Assembly (NCBI RefSeq): GCF_007655135.1
Contig: NC_045127.1
Coordinates: forward strand, 2,232,001-2,296,000
Reading direction: 5' to 3'
Source: Punica granatum
Lineage: Eukaryota; Streptophyta; Magnoliopsida; Myrtales; Lythraceae
DNA length: 64,000 bases
How positions within the stretch are numbered: position 1 is the first letter of the stretch; each line of letters starts with the position of its first letter. The notes under the pieces are model-generated. The model saw only the letters and a program-made list of their open reading frames with translations, did no database searches and was not told where the DNA came from. Both the position numbers and the translations under genes were made by a program. This document shows, in pieces, positions 34,236-44,490 of this stretch.

Positions 34236-36683
34236 ATGAGGAAGACATCTGTGAGCAGCAGTAGCCGTTACGGTTCAGTTCTGATCTTTGTCTGCCTCTT
34301 CGTTTCGATTCGTGTCTATGCCGATGATTATGTTCCCACGGATATGTACCTGCTGAATTGTGGGGCGAGCTCGATGGCTACTGATTCCGGTGGCCGTGAA
34401 TGGACACCAGATAACAATTCCAAGTTCTTGTTGGCCACGGCTGAATCGACCACTACAGAGGCTTCCGAGCAGCCCTTGTCGGTCTACACGGTCCCCTTCA
34501 TGACAGCGAGGCTTTTCCCTTCTGTTTTCACCTATAGCATCCCACTGTCTCCGGGCCATAAGTTCATCCGGCTGTATTTCTATCCCTCCACGTACAACAA
34601 CCTCAATGCAACCAATGCGATATTCTCCGTCACCACCGGACAATATACCCTTCTCAAGAACTTCAGCACCGCCCAGATGACCGAGGCTCTTAACTACCCC
34701 TATATGCGTAAGGAGTATTCGTTGAATGTGGTGGGTGATACCTTGAACATCACTTTCAGCCCCTCGAAGAAATATCCCAACACTTTCGCGTTCGTGAACG
34801 GGATTGAGATCGTGTCGATGCCTGATATTTATAACACGGTTGATGGGCAAACCATGATTGTGGGTACTCAGACTCCATTCATTGTTGATAACACCATGGC
34901 TCTTGAGCATGTTTACCGCTTGAATGTTGGAGGGAGTCTGATCTTGCCCTCACAAGACACGGGACTGTACAGACAGTGGGACAATGACTCTCCATACATC
35001 TATGGAGCAGCCATTGGTGTTACAGAGACTGCTAGCCCAAACATGTCAATTAAGTACCCTACAAAAATGCCTACTTATGTTGCACCAGTGGAGGTCTACC
35101 AAACTGCACGATCTATGGGGCCAAATGCGAGCGTCAACTTGCAGTACAACTTGACTTGGATCTTCTCGATTGACTCTGGGTTCTCCTATATGGTTCGGCT
35201 GCATTTCTGTGAGATTGCTGACAACATCACGAAAATAAACCAGAGGATGTTCGAGATCTTCATTTACAATCAAACTGCTGAGACCGAAGCGGATGCAGCG
35301 GGATGGGTCGGGGGCAATGGGATACCGGTTTATAAGGATTATGTGGTATTTGTTCCGACTGGGGTTCCACAGCAGGATCTGTGGCTTGCACTTCATCCAC
35401 AGACATCTCTGAAGTCTGAGTATTATGATGCGATTTTGAATGGAGTGGAGATATTCAAGTTAAGCGATACCAGTGGGAATCTTGTAGAGTCTAATCGTAT
35501 CCCAGCTCCCAAGCAAGCAATCATCGATCCCACAGGGGCAGGATCATCAGGAGTATCTGGTAAATCGAAGAGTCAGATCGGAATTATTGCAGGAGGGGTT
35601 GGCGGTGGAGTTGTTTTGGCTCTTTTAATTGGTTTCTTTGTAGTTGGTGCTTCTCGAAGACGTAGACAGAGCAAGGATTCGAATGAAAGTGATGGAAACT
35701 CACACCCTGCCGGTTCAGCAAACACAAACACAACTTCGAATCTTTGCCGCCATTTCTCCTTTGCGGAGATTAAAGCTGCCACTAACAACTTCGATGAGGC
35801 TCTGCTCCTCGGAGTGGGAGGTTTCGGCAAGGTGTACAAGGGAGAAATCGATGGAGGAACGACGAAAGTCGCAATCAAGCGTGGGAATCCTCTCTCTGAG
35901 CAGGGCGTGCATGAGTTCCAAACTGAGATTGAAATGCTCTCCAAACTCCGCCACCGTCATCTTGTTTCTCTTATCGGGTACTGTGAAGAGAACACCGAAA
36001 TGATCCTTGTTTACGACTACATGGCTCATGGAACTCTGCGTGAGCATCTCTACCAGACACAGAAGCCCCCTCTCCCGTGGAAGCAGAGACTCGAGATCTG
36101 CATCGGTGCTGCACGTGGCTTGCACTACCTCCACACAGGTGCCAAGCACACCATCATCCATCGTGATGTTAAGACGACCAACATTCTCCTGGACGAGAAG
36201 TGGGTGGCAAAGGTTTCTGATTTCGGTCTGTCGAAGACAAGTCCCACATTGGACCACACCCATGTAAGCACTGCGGTGAAGGGAAGTTTTGGGTACTTGG
36301 ACCCTCAGTACTTCAGGAGGCAGCGACTGACTGACAAGTCTGATGTTTACTCGTTTGGGGTCGTGCTCTTCGAGATCCTCTGTGCCCGTCCTGCGCTGAA
36401 CCTGACACTGCCGGAAGAGCAAGTAAGTTTAGCAGAATGGGCTGCCCATTGCCACAAGAAAGGCATTCTTGATCAGATTATCGACCCCTTCCTTAAGGGC
36501 AAGATTGCTCCCGCGAGCTTTAGGAAGGTCGCTGAGACAGCAATGAAGTGCGTGGCTGATCAGGGCATTGACAGGCCTTCGATGGGTGACGTGCTGTGGA
36601 ACCTCGAGTTTGCTGTACAGCTCCAGGAGAGTGGAGTGGCCAGTGCCGTATTCTCCCAGATCATGAACCCTAAAGGGCGGTGA
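34236..36683 (+). CDS. FERONIA-type receptor kinase (CrRLK1L), copy 2, shortened
   Basis: A tandem paralogue of copy 1. It is intronless with 815 aa from ATG 34236 and almost identical through much of the second malectin-like region and the kinase. It is 80 residues shorter through three in-frame losses: 11 aa (PSGWLPLSLYG) and 8 aa (GSYASSLP) in the cytoplasmic juxtamembrane region, and about 61 aa from the C-terminal tail. The terminal SAVFSQIMNPKGR is kept. The lost tail includes the SRSSGLSMSIG..SLASEDSDG region, where RALF-responsive phosphosites were mapped in Arabidopsis FERONIA. Glycine loop, Lys548, HRD Asp644 and DFG Asp662 are intact. The APE-equivalent Glu in DPEY is Gln691 (codon CAG at 36306-36308). 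The frame is open throughout, so it may be expressed, perhaps as a weak or dominant-negative receptor. Confidence 0.93.
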   Translation: MRKTSVSSSSRYGSVLIFVCLFVSIRVYADDYVPTDMYLLNCGASSMATDSGGREWTPDNNSKFLLATAESTTTEASEQPLSVYTVPFMTARLFPSVFTYSIPLSPGHKFIRLYFYPSTYNNLNATNAIFSVTTGQYTLLKNFSTAQMTEALNYPYMRKEYSLNVVGDTLNITFSPSKKYPNTFAFVNGIEIVSMPDIYNTVDGQTMIVGTQTPFIVDNTMALEHVYRLNVGGSLILPSQDTGLYRQWDNDSPYIYGAAIGVTETASPNMSIKYPTKMPTYVAPVEVYQTARSMGPNASVNLQYNLTWIFSIDSGFSYMVRLHFCEIADNITKINQRMFEIFIYNQTAETEADAAGWVGGNGIPVYKDYVVFVPTGVPQQDLWLALHPQTSLKSEYYDAILNGVEIFKLSDTSGNLVESNRIPAPKQAIIDPTGAGSSGVSGKSKSQIGIIAGGVGGGVVLALLIGFFVVGASRRRRQSKDSNESDGNSHPAGSANTNTTSNLCRHFSFAEIKAATNNFDEALLLGVGGFGKVYKGEIDGGTTKVAIKRGNPLSEQGVHEFQTEIEMLSKLRHRHLVSLIGYCEENTEMILVYDYMAHGTLREHLYQTQKPPLPWKQRLEICIGAARGLHYLHTGAKHTIIHRDVKTTNILLDEKWVAKVSDFGLSKTSPTLDHTHVSTAVKGSFGYLDPQYFRRQRLTDKSDVYSFGVVLFEILCARPALNLTLPEEQVSLAEWAAHCHKKGILDQIIDPFLKGKIAPASFRKVAETAMKCVADQGIDRPSMGDVLWNLEFAVQLQESGVASAVFSQIMNPKGR

Positions 36684-38000
36684 GATGGATGCGAATGAAA
36701 TTGACCATGTCTCACTTCTATTCACTCAATTCGGTCGGGGAGATGTCTTAACACGGTTATAGTTAGTTTCTTGTTATCTAGCGCAGCTCGCAAGTAAAAG
36801 TTTTTCTTTTTGAGGTTCTTCCACTCTATACGTGGCTTTCTTTCTTTCTTATATGATGATGATTCGACCCGATCAATTAAATTATGTTGTGTGTACCACT
36901 TAATATACCATTGCATGGAGTGTGTAAAATAATGCATTTGCACTGCTACCTTCCAAATCCTCTTTAGTCATATTTGGTACGCTGGAATGGAATCGAATCG
37001 AATGAAATTTACTTCTACGGAATAAAATATAGTAATAATATTTATGAGAAAAACTGTTATAACTTAAAATGTGATTTGTTTGTTGAAATATCATTTTATT
37101 GTAAAAATTAGAAATTAAACATTGGAAAGAAAAACATATCATGATGAGCTAGAATTATTTAAAATAGTAGAATGACTATTATTTAATTATTATTTTCAAG
37201 GAATGCTTACTTGAACAAATTAAACAATATCACTCACAAGGGGATAATCTTTCTATTTCATTACACTCCATCGTCTCTGTCCATGCGTACTAAATGTAAC
37301 TTTTGTGTAACCTATCGGTTGTCTAGCTAAATTTGTTCAATGAGTTTCTTTTTTTCTTTTTCTTTTTTATAACTTTCATTTAATGTGTGAGGATAATCGA
37401 GGGGAACAAGTGGATGATTTGTCTAGAAAGGGAAATATCTTGTGCTCAATAATTCAATGTGAAATGTCATGCTGGCAATGTCAGTGTGTTGGATGGAATG
37501 CCATTAGTTGAAGAAAAAGTGTGGGTTTCATGACATGTTTTTGTGGGGGTCTAAAGGAAAGGGAGGAGAAGGAAAGATCCGATAAGGATCGGGACTTTCG
37601 TTTCTCGGAAGATGGATGGATGTCATTCATCAAGCACAAGACGAGGAGAAGAAGACTCGGTCGTCTTGGTCAACCATTAACAACGTCCGGCCAAATTGAA
37701 AGCAAAACGTACGATGACTGGTCGGGCAAACGACGATGCATCAATCCCCTGTCGTCAGTGGTTTGACAACGATGTCGGACCAATATCAATGAAAGGGTCA
37801 ACACCATCCCCGCGTTTCCGTATATCTTTTCTCTCTACTCCATAATATTGCTCTTCAATAAATACATATTTATAAAGGACTTATTACCTGAATATATATA
37901 TATATATATATGTACGTATGTACACACACATATAAATGTAATATATAATTATATACTCTTTGAAAGAATAAGAGAATAATAAAAAATGTTGAAGGCAAAA
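36684..38000. other. 3' flank of FERONIA copy 2
   Basis: Collinear with 24578-25740 after copy 1, with indels. It contains a TA-type microsatellite near 37893-37910 and no gene. The similarity fades near 37970. Confidence 0.75.
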
Positions 38001-38634
38001 TTTATTATATAACGCAAAAAAGGCAAGGGGCTAGCTCAGGGGATGACCTGTCCATCCACCCATCCGACCACCCAACGATCGTTCGGGGAGGGAGCCGACG
38101 GCAGTTAGTCAGGTTGGGCAACCCTTGCTATGTCAGCGAGGGAGGTGAGAGAAAGTTGGAGAGAACAAGATTGGACCGACAAATATAGTTGATTCTCGAG
38201 GGATCGAGTCCGTATTAGGCCATTCAATATGATCAGATGATGCAGAAGTGGAATGAAATGCGACATAAATTGATAAAATCTTGGGATATCACTTCCCTTT
38301 CCATTCTAATAGATTGCTCAAGTTGCCGTTCTGCCATATGACTACTAAGAATTTACGAGGTAGAGGGCGATCCATAGCTGGCCATCGTGTGAACACGCGA
38401 TCAAGTAATGGCTTTCATTTCAAAATGGCATTTATTGAGGAACAGAAACAATCACCGAAGCGATAAACATTCCTTCAAGTTCTCTCGATTAAAAAAGATG
38501 CATTCAGAATCAGATGGGTCTATTTACACACACAAAACAAGAGATAATCATATCAGAAACTAGAATACTGTGGAACAAACAACAACAGACAAGGTACTCT
38601 GACCTCAGGGCCCGAATCGGGTTTGATCTATACA
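38001..38634. other. Intergenic, 3' side of the thioredoxin gene
   Basis: No coding feature is seen. The right part should contain the thioredoxin 3'UTR (minus strand). A short A-box-like string near 38030 was examined and rejected as a tRNA. Confidence 0.5.
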
Positions 38635-39788
38635 TCAACTTTGACATTGGGTTTGGGGCAGTAGATCTAGGATGGCTGTTATCTTCTTCTGAAGCTCGGG
38701 CTTGTTCGCGCCAACAAGCTTGTCCACTTGCTGCCCATCCCTAAGGAAGAAGAAAGTTGGAGTGGCTTTAATATCCCATGATGTGCTAAAGTCCTGCATA
38801 ATGTATAACCGCATAAACACAAACACATCAAATACATCGAGCTATGAATAAATTCAAGATGTGGTTTTTGTGAAAAGGATATCGGCCTATTCCATCTGAT
38901 AATCAAAGCTTAACAGAATATCTGCAATTCATTTCATATAGAAATGTGCATAATCAAGAAACCTAGCGCAGGTGGTCCGTGAATATGCTATCAAGCACAG
39001 AATGAACAAAATACTTACAGTGAGTTCATCCACGTCCACCAATAGGAACATTAGAGAAGGGTGTTCGACGGATAAATCGGAGTAGAATGGAGCAATCATT
39101 CTACAAGGACCACACCAGGTTGCACTAAAATTTGCAATAACCTGTTGAAGAACGGTATCTAAGTCCCCAAATAAACAAAGCTTCATTCAGCTTTCATAAA
39201 TAAAAGAGCAAAAATGGAAACCCAACAACGAGTTGTCAATGAGGTTCCTCGTCTATAAAGAAAAGAGGCCTATTCCCACTTTCAATTGCTAAATTGGCTG
39301 AGTAATAAAATAAACTCACAGTTTTGCCTTCCTTCGCTGCTTCTGCAAGCTTTTGATCCCAACTCTCTTTAGTGGTAATGAGCTGCACATTCCCACCAGC
39401 AAACTCCACATGCTGTTCAGAATTATTTCCATCTGCCTGATGCTACAGAAGATGCAACAATAATATGAGCATGAGTCAGAATCATAATTCGCTACAAACA
39501 TGACTTCAGTCTGAATTAATTCTTAGTATTGCCACCACAATGTTATGAAAACTGGTGAAGAGAAACATCTTAAACACACTTTATAGAATATGTTCCAACT
39601 CCCAACTATTATAGTTATGGATAAAAACAATCAAGCAAAATAAATTCTCAAAAAAATAAATAAATAAATAAAGCAAAATAGCCATTAAAGTTGAGAACAT
39701 ATAGGGAACGAAAGGAAAACATGGCGTGCCAAGGAGAAGGGTAAATGTTAAAGGGAAAAATCTGTACCTTAGCTAAACAATGACCCAT
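38635..39788 (-). CDS. h-type thioredoxin, TRX h9-like
   Basis: A small dithiol oxidoreductase that reduces protein disulfides. The h9 subclass is membrane-attached and implicated in cell-to-cell redox signalling. Minus-strand exons: 39788-39768, 39442-39320, 39141-39019, 38793-38635. All splice in phase 0, giving 141 aa (the Arabidopsis h9 protein is 140). The first exon codes only MGHCLAK, where Gly2 and Cys4 fit N-myristoylation and palmitoylation. Next come VEFAGGNVQLITTKESWDQK, then FSATWCGPCRM with the WCGPC redox centre, FLLVDVDEL, and the cis-Pro loop IKATPTFFFL with GQQVDKLVGANK. Introns are GT-AG. The leader probably extends to about 40.7 kb and begins near a CT repeat. Confidence 0.93.
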
Positions 39789-40716
39789 TGTCAGGTGAAA
39801 GAATCCTTGTTCGTAGCAACGGAATGCAGAAAAGTACCCTGAACATGGAAGGCAGAGTAATATTACACCAAAGACCACAAAGAAGTACAAAAAGAGACGA
39901 GATGCCATGATAGTAACAAAGTTCACATCAAATTAGGAAACCCCGAGAAGAACACGCAAGGGTAAAACAAACAGCGGAGCATCAGAACCAGCACATCCAA
40001 ATTCTACGAGTTAAATCCTCAAAACCCCAGCTGCTCAAACACTATGTAGTATTACATCCAGCAAAAATTCAGTTTCAGAGACAAGTAAAAGGGCCCGATA
40101 ACATATCTTAAACTCGCAGAAAGGTCGGCCAAATGAGCATTTCACTACAGCAGAGGTATACCATTGTGAAAGAAAGCCTAATTAGTTTGAAATTGGTCTC
40201 AGTGACAGCTCATTGCTTGCATAATTGCAGAGAACAGCAACTCATAGTCATAGTTTCCATCACTAATTCAAAATCCAAAATTCTCATCATCAATGTCGAC
40301 AAATGTTTCCATAAATGAACAATTTTCTCAAGAAAACTCATACACAGCGCACATTATCGAGGATGAACGCGAGAACGATTCATCGGCATCATAACAGAAC
40401 AGCCCCCGACATGGGAATAAAAGCACAAGACAACGTCGGAGGGGCGCAGAAACATCGGCAAACATAGAAACTCGCTGGAACAAAGTGTCCGCACCGATGG
40501 AACTGAGACCGCCGATCTCTCCACAGAATCCAGGCGGCGATCTCGAGCCGAAACGAGCTCGAACACCGGCAGAAAATCACAGCATACCAATCAATATCAC
40601 AGCCGAGCTCCGAGGACCACAATCCAATTTAGGAAGAAAACGATGAAGCTCAAGGAACTTGAATTCCTCCTTCTCCTTCCTCGCCACGAAGCTATTGACG
40701 GGACCTGGCTGAGAAA

Positions 40717-40720
<4 letters not shown>

Positions 40721-40749
<29 letters not shown>
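40721..40749 (-). repeat. (GA)n/(CT)n tract at the thioredoxin promoter or leader
   Basis: An AGAGAG run on the plus strand reads CTCTCT in the sense of the thioredoxin gene. CT-rich tracts near start sites are common in plant promoters. Confidence 0.7.
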
Positions 40750-40751
<2 letters not shown>

Positions 40752-40799
40752 AGACAGTCTGTCCGTGGCCACGGATGGCTTCTAGTTCGCGTCCGTGTC

Positions 40800-42250
40800 C
40801 GCTTACAGGGGCATGGAATTACCTAAATACCCCGGTAGAGAGAGGTAGGAAGTCAGAATCGTAATTTGGCAGCTGCCGGCCTCTACTTTTCAAGGGTGAA
40901 ATTACTGGAATAGCCTCCTCTTCCACCGGGGCCTCCGCCCCGCACGGTGGAGGTCCGGGTTTGTCGTCGATTCTGTCGGGTCCCCCGGCGTCAACAAAAA
41001 CGACCTGGAACAGCTTACCATAGTCAAAACGACACGTCGTTTCACTTCGGCCGGCCCAGCACGTGGGGAAAATCCACGAATTATTACAGGCAGCTCTTCA
41101 CGTGCAAATTGCAATCCCCCGCAGAGTTTACGTTTACTTTAGCTATGCGTCTCGGATCCCGCATACCATGAAATAACGCATGGTTCCGATCCGACATGCT
41201 AACATCGGATCGGAAGCTCTCGATCGTCTCGTCTTGGTATGAAGTTCATTTTTATAAGGTTATATTATTATTTACTAAAATGCACTAACTGATCGTGTCA
41301 CAAACAAGATCAAAAGCTGGACTGTTATGAGGCATTTGTCATTCGCAAGAAGGGTGAATTGATTCACGCTCTGTTATTTAAAATAGTTTTTCCCGAATTA
41401 AGGGGATGAATATAATTAAAAGTGATCAAAATTTGAAGAATTTTTATATAATATATAAATTCTAAAGAGCGAATTGTCATTAAATTTATAATAAAAAGAT
41501 TTGTATATCCGTTCATTTTTTAAACTAATTCATTGAATTTGACGTCTTACATTCTCACGTTTGCGGATACGTTGAATACATGTTACTATTAGTTGATTGT
41601 CCATATTCAATTCATATTTGCATAATGGAAAATTCATTGTATTTTCTGGAAGTACGTTGTAAATGCTTCGTTTTCTGACATACCAATCTTGGATTTTGCA
41701 ACATCACTCAAAAGCTCTTATTTTTCTCTATTTTTGAAATGAAACATTTCGTCATTTTTTTACGTATATAATTTTGAACGTAATCTTGCGCATATATTTG
41801 GAGCTTATTTGAACCGGTTTGCCTGGTTGTAGGGGTAAGATTATTTCTACTTATGGTAATATTCTACGAAATTTTCTGCATATATTGGAAGCATGTGGAT
41901 AGTGTGAACCCAGTTGCTTAGTACATCATTGTGAGATTATACAATATATTGCTTAGAATAATATGATTGAATAGAATTATGATCGTAATATTAACAATCT
42001 TTTTTCCCTTTGCTCTCCAAACAAATTTTATATGACATATTTAGAGTGTTTATAATTCAAGATATGTATGGGCAATTTGTGTTGACTTATACTTTTACTT
42101 TCAATTAGCCCGCGCGACGCGTGAGTTTCCACCTAGTTATATATAAATCTTTTCAAGGGGTGTAAATTTTAGGGGTCACTGCTCCTCGATCCATCCATGA
42201 TCATGAGCTAGCACTCAAAATCACTTATATCCCATGATCATATGATATCA
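40800..42250. other. Intergenic region with a possible isolated Helitron-like end
   Basis: No gene is seen. At 42108-42136 the sequence CCCGCGCGACGCG followed by CCACCTAG resembles a Helitron 3' terminus (GC-rich hairpin, then CTAG). No matching 5' end was found, so this is only suggestive. Confidence 0.4.
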
Positions 42251-42650
42251 CTAGATGTAACCTGTGCTACGTGCAAAATTCATTAATTTTTTTTTTTCTG
42301 AAGTTCAAGTTCTATAATGCATTGTAATTTTTTCATCAAGCTTAATGAGTCGGAACAATATACTCTGCCTCGTCGAAATATAAAAACTTGATTTTGAGAG
42401 CTAAATTAATTATTTTTTAAAATTGATTTTGAGGAAGTTATGCATGTAGAGAAGGGAGAGAACGAGAGAGAGAAAGGAGAACTTTTAGGAGGAAAATATG
42501 GGTTGAGAAAGAAGTGAAAATGCAAATTTACAAAACTAACCTTACATCTAATGACTCAAAAATTTTAATCTAATTGGAAGAAGGATATTTTAGGAAACAG
42601 AATGTTCGACAAAAAAAATCTTCTCCTTTTTTAAATAGTATAGATATAGA
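42251..42650 (-). mobile_element. Non-autonomous Helitron, 400 bp
   Basis: Read on the minus strand, the element starts TCTATATCTATACTATTTAA (42650 downwards) and ends GTTACATCTAG (42251). It has the TC start and CTRR end of Helitrons. The flanking bases give an A|T insertion site, the normal Helitron target, with no duplication. A weakened GC-rich palindrome (GCACGTAGCACAGG) lies just before the CTAG end. There is no Rep/helicase coding. Confidence 0.65.
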
Positions 42651-43540
42651 TGATAATCATATCCATCTTGCCGGTTATCGAATGAGTCCCATATGCTGAT
42701 ACTACAACAATTTCCTTGGATAATGTATATTACTTTGTAACCACATCGTCTCACGTTCCATTTATATACATTAGTAGCCTTGTAGTAGCCCGCGGATTGC
42801 GCATTTGGTTTTCTTCAGAAGAGTGTTTCCAGTGCTTTACTGGAAGATAGACCGGTCACGGAGTTGAGCTGTCATGTGGAAATCAGCAGGAACTCGTTAG
42901 ATGTTCTAGTGAGCGACGAATTTCTTCGGGCTGCGTCCCGTGCAATTGATAATTAGAGGAAATTACTAAAGAAAGAACTTCTACTGGAGCGAACATCTAT
43001 GCATGGTACGTGTTGTAAACATTCGTCGGACGTTAATCGCTGCAATAACACGAGGTTTAGTTTAGTTATTGAATGCATATTGAAGGGGCATGGTTCTGTG
43101 ACCTTTTGCTGCCTGTACTTCGCATGGATAGCACTAAGCGGGAATCCGTTCATATTCAGCTATTAGATCTTGCAGAGCAAAGACTGTTGTTTTCAGATCG
43201 GACACCTCGTACCCGTGTAATATTCCAAGGGTGGGTTCTGTCACGAAGGAAAAATCAAGTCCAAACACTGAAACATACGTAAAACGATATGAATGACATG
43301 ATCATTACTCTGTTTTGGATCGAGGGAAGTGGGGGGAATGGATATCCTCCATCTTCTCCATCCAAACTGAGGGTTTCCAAGGTGTCTCAAGGAGAAAACC
43401 AGACCCAAGGGCGACAAGAATTATCAAGAGTCCCACTTGGCTGGGAATACCACCAAGAATTATAGTTGGCCCTCCTTTCTCAACACCTACCAGATTAAAG
43501 TACTTGATCGGACAAAATGTGAGGAAACATGATCAGTATT
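42651..43540. other. Intergenic, possible remains of the cyclin locus
   Basis: Short frames on both strands (for example 43073-43282 plus) show no recognisable domain. Minus-strand sequence from 43540 to about 43320 may hold further cyclin exon remains but is too degraded to define. Confidence 0.4.
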
Positions 43541-44490
43541 CGGATTGGACAAAGGAATAAGAAGTCTAGTCTGATAGCAACCTCTTCTCTCGTGTAAGTG
43601 TTATCTGTCATAAACAAGAGTCGATCCACATTCTTCGTACTTCCTTCAAGCGAGCATTATTAACATATAAAGGAAGAGAATGTTTCATTTCGGCCTTTTG
43701 GTATAACCAGTCAGAATCTATATATGAACAAGAATAACAAAGAGATTTAGATATATGAAGGTCGGAAGAAGGAATCATTACGAGGCAATGAGCATGCTAG
43801 TGATGCCGAGCAGTAGGAGCCCGCCCGTGTCGTTTGACGACGTTTTGAGAGAGATACCAGTCAATGAGATGTAAAGTGATGTATAGGGTGTCTGGGACTA
43901 AGCTATACTCCTCTGATACCTGAAATGATTTCTCAAACAACGTTGCTTATTCCCTGCTAATCATCATGACCGATGATATCTATTTAGGATATTATTATCG
44001 ATTAATGAACATGATCTTCATAATACTGTTTAGACCTGAACAAGCCATTCAACCAAGATTTTCCTCATTCCCTTAGCGATAAAATCTCCATATGGTCACA
44101 TTTCACCCTCCTATCGAGCTGAAAAGACAAGACGGCAACCACGACAACAGGGGCTTCTAAATTCACCATTTAATTGCATTGGCATGGCTATTATTCAAAG
44201 TCTATCAATTAATCAACGGCACTAAGACATCCGCGAGACGTAGATTGTCATAGATATCTGGCGCATAGATGCTGTACAATGGAGGATTCTTCTTATCTGC
44301 ATCAATGCTGATAATTTCTGGGTTGCTCGCCGGTATCGTCAGATCCTCAATGGATCTCCCTTTTTCTACTGGAAAACAGGATATCCCTGATGAACGAGAC
44401 ACTAGAGCGTGGGAAATTACATGACAACCCACTTTCATGTTTCGATCTGTGACTTCCATACCATTTTGTGAAGGGCCTCGATTTTAGCAA
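43541..44490 (-). pseudogene. A-type cyclin pseudogene
   Basis: Intact A-type cyclins activate CDKs in S and G2/M. Three exon remains are in order on the minus strand. 44490-44205: MEVTDRNMKVGC, FPVEKG..IEDLTIPASNPE, IDADKKNPP and SIYAPDIYDNLR. 43919-43782: VSEEYSLVPDTLYITLHLID, then, after a one-base frameshift near the Lys-Arg, LLLLGITSMLIAS. 43615-43560: FMTDNTYTREEVA. The second exon still has a TTTCAG acceptor and a GTAATG donor. The exon coding the MRGILIDWL part of the cyclin box cannot be found, the first block runs into a stop after VLVPLIN, and the C-terminal cyclin fold is missing. The gene is dead. Confidence 0.8.

Noticed and set aside
38025..38110. TAGCTCAGGGG string resembling a tRNA A box
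   Set aside because: No B box (GGTTCGA-type) at the right distance and no cloverleaf could be drawn.
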